From Methanocorpusculum sp. (GTDB lineage Archaea; Halobacteriota; Methanomicrobia; Methanomicrobiales; Methanocorpusculaceae), in the NCBI GenBank assembly GCA_029987245.1, contig DALTWG010000019.1, positions 1-26,941 on the forward strand: 26,941 nt of DNA. Direction: 5' to 3'. Positions 22,054 to 26,941 of the stretch are shown here, piece by piece (within the stretch, counting starts at the first letter, position 1; each line of letters starts with the position of its first letter). The notes below the pieces were generated by a model. It saw nothing but the letters and a program-made list of their open reading frames with translations, made no database searches and was not told the origin of the DNA. Made by a program: the position numbers and the translations under genes.

Positions 22054-23262
22054 ATGGACAAAGACAACCAGCCAATCAACCTCAAAGACGTCCTCGTCGA
22101 GATGAAAGACATCTCCGAACTCATGGTTGACCTGGCATATTCAGCCGTGCTCTTTGAAAGCAACGCCATAGCAGACGAAGTAATAGAACTCGGCGACCGC
22201 ATGAACGACCTCGTCTACCAGGCCCGCATCACCAGCATGATGAGCGTGCGCCGCATCGAAGAAACCGAACCCATGAGCGGCCTCTTACAGCTCGCAGAAG
22301 CCTCCAACCGCATCTCAACCCAGGCAGCAGACATCGCCAAAAACATCATGCGCCACGTCTCCTTCCCCGCAAACCTGCGCAAAGCCCTCCCCGATGCAGA
22401 AGAAGCAACCCACCGGACCGTAGTGGCCCCCGGAAGCAGACTCGACGGCGCGCGCCTCGGCGACATCAAACTCCAGTCCGTAACCGGCATACGCATCATC
22501 CTGATCAGAAGAATGCAGCACCGCATCTACGACCCCGACAAACACGCCGTCCTGCGCGCAGGCGACATCTTAGTCGGCCGCGGCCCCGAATACGGCCTTG
22601 GCGAACTCTGCGAACTCGCAGGACAGCCCAGACCCAATGACGAAGAGATAACCGTTGAAAAAATCACCGACCTCGACCGCGCCGCAAACCTCATGATAGA
22701 GATGAAAAACATCGCCGAACTCTCCGTCGGCCTCGCCTACACCGCGCTGCTGCATGAAAACATGGACCTCGCAAACGAAGTAGCCGCCCTCGAAGAAGAA
22801 CTCGACGAAATGCGCCTCAAACTCGATTTATGGACACTCGAAGCCGCCAAACGCCTGGCAGACCCCTCGAGCCTGCGCGGCATGCTTTACATGTCTTCCT
22901 TTGCCGAATCCATATCAGATGCCGCCTGCTCCATAGCAGACGTCGTGCTGCGTGAAATCGACGTACCACCGATTATTAAAAGAATCGTGCGCGAATCCGA
23001 TGAAATCATCTCATGGGTGACCGTCAATAAAGGCTCGCCTCTGGCGGAAAAATCCTTTTCACAAAGCAAACTCGGCACCGTAACCGGCATGGTCGTATTT
23101 GCCGTCAAACACGAAAACCGCTGGAACTACCGCCCGGGAAGAAACACCGTGCTCCACGTCGGCGACCTGCTTGTAGCCAGAGGACGCCGCGACGGCGAGG
23201 AAAAACTCTATGAACTCTGCCGCGCAGACACCGATGAAATAGAAGAATACGAGGATGAATAA
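22054..23262 (+). CDS. Duplicated PhoU-TrkA_C domain protein
   Basis: The 402-residue protein consists of two homologous halves offset by about 200 residues. Each half has a PhoU-like helical domain (about 11-112 and 211-312; VEMKDISELMVDLAYSAVL against IEMKNIAELSVGLAYTALL) and a TrkA_C/RCK_C domain (about 119-190 and 319-392; AVLRAGDILVGRG against TVLHVGDLLVARG). This matches the COG3273-like archaeal proteins, thought to sense a small ligand and regulate ion channels or transporters. No membrane segment is present and no channel gene adjoins. The C-terminus is acidic (EIEEYEDE) and its stop codon lies inside a 15-base tandem repeat that continues in frame to the next gene. Confidence 0.9.
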   Translation: MDKDNQPINLKDVLVEMKDISELMVDLAYSAVLFESNAIADEVIELGDRMNDLVYQARITSMMSVRRIEETEPMSGLLQLAEASNRISTQAADIAKNIMRHVSFPANLRKALPDAEEATHRTVVAPGSRLDGARLGDIKLQSVTGIRIILIRRMQHRIYDPDKHAVLRAGDILVGRGPEYGLGELCELAGQPRPNDEEITVEKITDLDRAANLMIEMKNIAELSVGLAYTALLHENMDLANEVAALEEELDEMRLKLDLWTLEAAKRLADPSSLRGMLYMSSFAESISDAACSIADVVLREIDVPPIIKRIVRESDEIISWVTVNKGSPLAEKSFSQSKLGTVTGMVVFAVKHENRWNYRPGRNTVLHVGDLLVARGRRDGEEKLYELCRADTDEIEEYEDE

Positions 23263-23310
23263 TATGAGAATGAATACTACGAGAATGAATACTACGAGGA
23301 TGAATACATG
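23251..23310 (+). repeat. Four tandem 15-base repeats spanning a stop codon and the next start codon
   Basis: Units start GAGGATGAATAATAT, GAGAATGAATACTAC (twice) and GAGGATGAATACATG. The first holds the PhoU-TrkA_C stop (TAA in place of the TAC seen in later units); the last holds GAGGAT six bases before the ATG at 23308. All units are in one frame shared by both neighbouring genes. Confidence 0.9.
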
Positions 23311-25140
23311 AAAACAGTATATCGTTTAGGCCCGGGGTGCGAAGTTGAAGACGTTGTCGAAGGAAACGTCTACCTCGGAAAAGTCCAGGGTTTTGCAACC
23401 TTTGGCACATTTGTACAGCTTAATGACAAAACAAAAGGCCTGCTCCACAAAAGCAATGTCAAGACCGAGAAAAAAGAACGCGACAGCATTTTTGTCCAGG
23501 TAAACAATATCCGCCCCAACGGAAACATTGACCTGCGCGAGGTTCTCATGCACGACGGCGATTACGAAACAAAACTCGTCTCAAAGAAAACAGTAGTTTC
23601 GCATCTCGGCGACCTGAAAACCAAAGTGGGCAGAACCATCACCATTGAAGCGGATGTTGTCCAGATTAAGCAGACCTCGGGACCAACCATATTTACCGTC
23701 TGCGATGACACCGGCGTGGAAGACGCGGCCGCCTTTACCGAGGCAGGCGTGCGCTCCTACCCCGAGGTAAACTTAGGCGATGTCGTGCGCTTAACCGGCG
23801 AAGTAAACAAGAGAAACAATCAGATGCAGATTGAAGTATCGAATATGCTTGTCTTAAAAGGCGAAGAAGCTAACGCGGTGCGCGCAAGAATCAACAGCGC
23901 CCTGGAAGCCCGCGCCGAGCCGGACGAGTCCGTAACGCCGTTGATTGAAAGCGACGTATTAAACGCGCTCTGGCCGGAAATGCGCAAGCTCGCCAAAATC
24001 GTGCGCCGCGCGGTAATGACGCAGCAGCCCATTATTCTGCGCCACCATGCGGATGCAGACGGCATCTGCGCGGCGGTATCGGTCGAAACCGCCGTGCTGC
24101 AGTTAATCCGCGACTGCGGCGGCGACCCGGACATGGACAACTTCCTCTTCCGCCGCTCGCCTTCCAAGGCGCCGTTCTATGAAATAGAAGACGTGACGCG
24201 CGACCTTGACATGATGCTCAAGGATAACGTCAGATTCGGCCAGAAACTGCCGCTGATTCTTCTCATGGACAACGGCTCCACCGAGGAAGACATGCCTTCC
24301 TACAAGATGACCGAGGTATATGGTCTTGATGTCGTCGTTGCCGACCACCATCACCCGGACGAGACGATTGACAAATACTTAATCGCGCATGTAAACCCGT
24401 ATCATGTGGGCGGGGACTTCGGTGTGACCGCCGGCATGCTTGGCACCGAAATCGCGCGCCTGATTCTTCCGGGCGTGGAGGAAAAGATTCTGCATTTCCC
24501 CTCAGTTGCCGGCGTTGCCGACAGAAGCGAAGCGCCGGAGCTTGCGCGCTATCTGGCGCTCATTGAAGGAAAGTACACCATCGACGACTGCAAAGACATG
24601 GCGCTTGCCCTTGATTATGAGCAGTACTGGCTGAGATTCAACGACGGGCGCGAGATTGTAAAAGACATCCTGAACTTAAACAATGCGCCCCAGCGCCACA
24701 TAAAACTCGTGAACCTGCTTGTCGCCGAGGCGAACGCCATGATGGAAGACCAGCTCAACACCATGATGCCGCATGTCAAAGACCAGACGCTTGCCTCCGG
24801 TGCACATCTGTTCCTTGCCGATGTAGAGATGTTTGCGCACCGGTTCACCTTCCCGCCGCCGGGCAAATCCTCGGGCGAGGTTCACGATGTGCTTTGCAAG
24901 ACCTATCCGGAGGAGGCGATTGTTACGCTTGGGCTTGGTCCTGACTTTGCCGTAATACGCTCGCGCGGTGTCTTTATGAACATCCCTCAGATGGTGCGTT
25001 CCATGCGCGATGAGATGCCGGGCGCCGGTATTTCGGGCGGCGGTCACCTGGTTGTCGGCAGCATAAAGTTCGTGGAAGGCATGCGCAGCGAGGTAATCAA
25101 ACGCATGATTGAGAAGATTTCCGAATTTCCGGTTCAATAA
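23308..25140 (+). CDS. Archaeal RecJ-like DHH phosphoesterase with S1 and OB domains
   Basis: The protein has 610 residues. An S1 RNA-binding domain (about 14-80; GKVQGFATFGTFVQL) is followed by an OB domain (about 108-185; DDTGVEDAAAF), then a DHH catalytic core with RHHADADGICAA (H247, D249, D251), LLMDNGS (D321), VVADHHHPDE (346-348) and HVNPYH, and a DHHA1-type C-terminus with GISGGGHLVVGS. This is the architecture of archaeal COG1107 proteins, thought to be exonucleases acting on single-stranded nucleic acid. Most of that group carry an N-terminal DnaJ-type zinc finger, which is absent here unless upstream sequence is used. The start is supported by GAGGAT six bases upstream, within the tandem repeat. 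It is in the same frame as the upstream gene, one stop codon apart. A T-run follows. Confidence 0.9.
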   Translation: MKTVYRLGPGCEVEDVVEGNVYLGKVQGFATFGTFVQLNDKTKGLLHKSNVKTEKKERDSIFVQVNNIRPNGNIDLREVLMHDGDYETKLVSKKTVVSHLGDLKTKVGRTITIEADVVQIKQTSGPTIFTVCDDTGVEDAAAFTEAGVRSYPEVNLGDVVRLTGEVNKRNNQMQIEVSNMLVLKGEEANAVRARINSALEARAEPDESVTPLIESDVLNALWPEMRKLAKIVRRAVMTQQPIILRHHADADGICAAVSVETAVLQLIRDCGGDPDMDNFLFRRSPSKAPFYEIEDVTRDLDMMLKDNVRFGQKLPLILLMDNGSTEEDMPSYKMTEVYGLDVVVADHHHPDETIDKYLIAHVNPYHVGGDFGVTAGMLGTEIARLILPGVEEKILHFPSVAGVADRSEAPELARYLALIEGKYTIDDCKDMALALDYEQYWLRFNDGREIVKDILNLNNAPQRHIKLVNLLVAEANAMMEDQLNTMMPHVKDQTLASGAHLFLADVEMFAHRFTFPPPGKSSGEVHDVLCKTYPEEAIVTLGLGPDFAVIRSRGVFMNIPQMVRSMRDEMPGAGISGGGHLVVGSIKFVEGMRSEVIKRMIEKISEFPVQ

Positions 25141-25144
25141 CCGC

Positions 25145-25163
25145 TTTTTTTCCTTTGCATTTT
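25145..25163 (+). terminator. T-run terminator after the RecJ-like gene
   Basis: Runs of seven and five T lie directly after the stop at 25140. Confidence 0.55.
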
Positions 25164-25216
25164 TCAGGGATGTTTTTATGTGCGAAAATTTTTGTAATGT
25201 TCGACAGTAACGATAC

Positions 25217-25224
25217 TTTTATAT
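25217..25224 (+). promoter_or_regulatory. TATA box for the DUF7123-type gene
   Basis: TTTTATAT lies about 40 bases before the ATG at 25263; a start about 25 bases downstream leaves a short leader containing GAGG. Two ATGTTCG words flank the box (25197 and 25223). Confidence 0.6.
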
Positions 25225-25262
25225 GTTCGCACTGCTAATATTTACGTGAGGTAAGTCAAAAC

Positions 25263-25514
25263 ATGACAAAAAACAATACCACAGAAGCAGGAAAAATAAA
25301 CGCAACACAGTCCAAAATCCTCGGATACCTGAAAGCAGGCATTGAGAAGGGCGGCAAATTCTTCAAGGCAAAGTACATTGCAAAAGACCTTGGTCTTTCC
25401 TCCAAAGAAGTCGGAACCAATCTCGCCATTCTCGCAGACACCTGCGACGAACTGGAAATCTCCCGCTGGAGCTACTCCAACAGCACCACCTGGCTTGTCA
25501 AGGACAAGAACTAA
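25263..25514 (+). CDS. Small winged-helix protein, DUF7123-type
   Basis: This 83-residue protein has a short Asn/Thr-rich start, then a winged-helix pattern: a first helix SKILGYLKAGIEKGGKFFKA, a recognition-like part IAKDLGLSSKEVGTNLAIL, and a wing ending SYSNSTTWLV. The FFKAKYIA..LGLS.KEVGTN core matches the small DUF7123-type proteins found in haloarchaea and methanogens. It could bind DNA as a regulator, but no target is known. The gene is monocistronic with its own TATA box, a GAGG about eleven bases before the ATG, and a T-run downstream. Confidence 0.78.
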   Translation: MTKNNTTEAGKINATQSKILGYLKAGIEKGGKFFKAKYIAKDLGLSSKEVGTNLAILADTCDELEISRWSYSNSTTWLVKDKN

Positions 25515-25570
25515 ATTCACCGCCAGCCGCGCAGCAGGCCGGCTATTACCGTTAACACCCCACACAAATC

Positions 25571-25576
25571 TTTTTT
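25571..25576 (+). terminator. T-run terminator after the DUF7123-type gene
   Basis: A six-T run lies about 57 bases after the stop at 25514, with a GC-rich hairpin (25594-25612) following. Confidence 0.4.
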
Positions 25577-25587
25577 ATGCTAATGCT

Positions 25588-25617
25588 GTTGCCTTCCCCC
25601 GGGTCGGGGGAAACAAC
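25588..25617. repeat. GC-rich perfect hairpin between convergent genes
   Basis: TTCCCCCG (25594-25601) and CGGGGGAA (25605-25612) form an eight-base stem around a three-base loop; outer GTTG and CAAC extend it across a small bulge. It lies between the DUF7123-type gene and the convergent PEGA-transglutaminase gene and could act as a bidirectional transcript end or be part of a small RNA. Confidence 0.6.
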
Positions 25618-25652
25618 GATATGCATCAAAACATATAAATAAAAGTCATCAT

Positions 25653-26941
25653 TTACTCTACGTAAAACACCTTCGCGCTTTTGCCAAGCATCTCATCGGG
25701 CATGTCTCCGACGCCAAGGCCGTTTGCGGTTGTTTCAAGATAATAGTATTTGCGGCCGTCATACTCAAAATATGCGCCGCCGGATTCGACGCCGGCGATG
25801 CCGATTCCCATGTGGTCGTCAAATCTGATTAAGGCGACGTCACAGCCCATTTCTTTGAGTACGGCGGCAAGCAGGAAGGATTTATCCTCGCAGTCGCCGA
25901 AGCCGGCGCAGAGTGTTTCCACCGGATAGCGGTAGTATTCGCGCAAGCCTGTGCTTTCGAGGTCGCTAACATAGGGAAGCGACTGGACAAAGGCGCAGAC
26001 GGAGGCAAACAGTTCGTCCCGGCTGAAGCCGGCTTCGGTTTGCTCAAGAAAATCCGCTGCAATCTTTTTTGCGAGTGCGCGGTTGTAGGGCTCTGCGGTG
26101 TAGTGCAGGTACTGGTTCAGATGCCGGGGTTCGGCGGCATACTGTTCATAGGCGGATTTGGGAAAGGTTATGGTATAGTTCCAGGAAGTCCCGCAGGCGT
26201 GCCAGGTAAAGGTGCGCGTATAGTATGTTTCATCAGCTCCCGGCTCAAGCGCGCCGTCGCCGAAGGTGACGGAGGGCAGCGTTTCGGCTTTGCGGTAGCT
26301 GTAGCCGTATGCGTCGATAAGGAAACTGCCGTCGCGCGAGAGTTTGACATATTCAACGCCTGAGTTTGCATCATAGGTTATTTTGTACCGGCCGGTTTCT
26401 GTTTCCCAGGTAAAGGGGCTTACCGTTTTGGTTTTGGCGTCTGCATACCAGTATTCTTTTCCGCTGCCGTCTTCGGCGAATTCGTAGTACAGGGTATAAT
26501 AGTTGTTTTCCTTATCGGGCACCGGGTCAACAGAGCGCCAGATGCCGCAGATTGTGCGCGCGGCCGGCTCTGCGCGGTTTGTTTCATCAAATGTTACAAA
26601 AAGCGTCCGTTTTTCACCGGCATCAAGGGTGACTGATTCATAATATGTTTCATAGCCGTCCTTTTCGACAAACACGGCGTATTTGGAGCCGGGGGCAAGG
26701 GTGACTGCAAGCGGTGTTGTGCCCTGTTCTTTGCCGCCGATGGTAACCAGGGCCCCTGCCGGTTCGGAGGTGATGACGAGGGTGGCATCGCCCGGATTCG
26801 TGTCCCGCTCCTGTCCCGGGTGTGCGGCGGCATCGAGGGTAAACGCGGCGACTGCTCCCGCTGTAAGGAGGGCCCCTGCTGTAATGAGGATGATGATAAA
26901 AACGGGCGTTTTTTCCCGCGGGGGCGCGGATTTTGCTGCGG
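25653..26941 (-). CDS. Membrane-anchored PEGA-domain protein with transglutaminase-like domain (N-terminus outside window)
   Basis: The frame stays open to the window edge, so the gene is incomplete at its 5' end; about 429 residues are visible. Reading from the edge there is a short basic region (SAPPREKTP), a membrane helix (VFIIILITAGALLTAGAVAAF), a PEGA domain (TLVITSEPAGALVTIGGKEQ, GTTPLAVTLAPGSKYAV), a middle beta-rich domain with lipocalin-like GIWRS and YYEFAEDGSG, and a C-terminal transglutaminase-like domain. The last has Cys in GFGDCEDKS, His in FDDHMGIGI and an acidic residue in YYLETT, the Cys-His-acid triad order. It is likely exposed outside the cell on a membrane anchor, perhaps as a peptidase or crosslinker of surface proteins; the activity is inferred. 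A start at the GTG at 26675 would cut the PEGA domain and is rejected. Confidence 0.85.
   Translation of the reverse strand, partial: AAKSAPPREKTPVFIIILITAGALLTAGAVAAFTLDAAAHPGQERDTNPGDATLVITSEPAGALVTIGGKEQGTTPLAVTLAPGSKYAVFVEKDGYETYYESVTLDAGEKRTLFVTFDETNRAEPAARTICGIWRSVDPVPDKENNYYTLYYEFAEDGSGKEYWYADAKTKTVSPFTWETETGRYKITYDANSGVEYVKLSRDGSFLIDAYGYSYRKAETLPSVTFGDGALEPGADETYYTRTFTWHACGTSWNYTITFPKSAYEQYAAEPRHLNQYLHYTAEPYNRALAKKIAADFLEQTEAGFSRDELFASVCAFVQSLPYVSDLESTGLREYYRYPVETLCAGFGDCEDKSFLLAAVLKEMGCDVALIRFDDHMGIGIAGVESGGAYFEYDGRKYYYLETTANGLGVGDMPDEMLGKSAKVFYVE

Noticed and set aside
23260..23262. Pyrrolysine readthrough of the stop between the PhoU-TrkA_C and RecJ-like genes
   Set aside because: The codon is TAA; pyrrolysine uses TAG.
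23251..23310. CRISPR-like short repeats
   Set aside because: Units are contiguous 15-mers with no spacers and stay in one reading frame.

Overview
The window looks like a methanogenic euryarchaeon, most likely order Methanomicrobiales and close to Methanocorpusculaceae in style. This rests on gene content: a Cdc48/VAT-type AAA ATPase, the archaeal RFC large subunit, a UPF0058 protein, an archaeal RecJ-like DHH protein, a DUF7123-type small winged-helix protein, and paired 5'-deoxyadenosine/methylthioadenosine deaminase and methylthioinosine phosphorylase genes. Several starts are leaderless-like, with an AT-rich TATA element about 25-30 bases before the ATG, and T-runs follow many genes. GC content is roughly half. 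The genus is inference; no rRNA is present.

Layout, left to right. (1) 1-1798 (+): end of a nucleoside phosphorylase gene, overlapped by four bases with an amidohydrolase gene; together they form a methylthioadenosine salvage pair. (2) 1811-3821 (+): two copies of a 38-base palindrome, then a DUF4143-type ATPase and a small secreted PEGA-like protein. (3) 4009-6898 (+): a three-gene ABC importer operon for a corrinoid or iron chelate (permease, ATPase, lipoprotein), with both junctions ATGA overlaps. (4) 7004-9460 (+): Cdc48-type unfoldase with an unusual insertion in the D2 lid. (5) 9461-10076: a structured intergenic region with four inverted repeats and an unlisted 35-residue membrane peptide gene on the minus strand with a perfect GGAGG ribosome-binding site. 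(6) 10077-11519 (+): RFC large subunit. (7) 11544-13163 (-): CBS-regulated Mn-dependent pyrophosphatase, divergent from a UPF0058 gene (13279-13572, +). (8) 13672-21163 (-): a six-gene cluster, in transcription order a DJ-1/PfpI protein, a TPR protein with a C-terminal winged helix, a DUF2791 (BrxD-like) P-loop ATPase, a YhaM-like OB-HD protein, a DUF4013 membrane protein and UvrB. (9) 21273-21923 (-): UPF0173 metallo-hydrolase. (10) 22054-25140 (+): a duplicated PhoU-TrkA_C protein and an S1-OB-DHH RecJ-like protein, lying in the same reading frame and separated by one TAA inside a 15-base tandem repeat. (11) 25263-25514 (+): DUF7123-type winged helix. (12) 25653-26941 (-): membrane-anchored PEGA-transglutaminase protein, running off the right edge.

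The most promising candidate for an undescribed system is the tightly coupled TPR-winged-helix / BrxD-like ATPase / OB-HD nuclease-like trio (16576-20649), which sits in a cluster ending in uvrB. DUF2791 ATPases are known from BREX type 2 phage defence, but no other BREX gene is visible here. This looks like an alternative genome-maintenance or defence context for that ATPase.

Other signals worth checking are the 35-residue holin/type I toxin-like peptide amid hairpins, the paired 38-base palindromes abutting the DUF4143 ATPase start, the single-stop separation of the PhoU-TrkA_C and RecJ-like genes, and a strand-composition gradient. In every transcription unit sampled, the coding strand goes from C-rich/G-poor near the promoter to G-rich at the distal end, on both strands.
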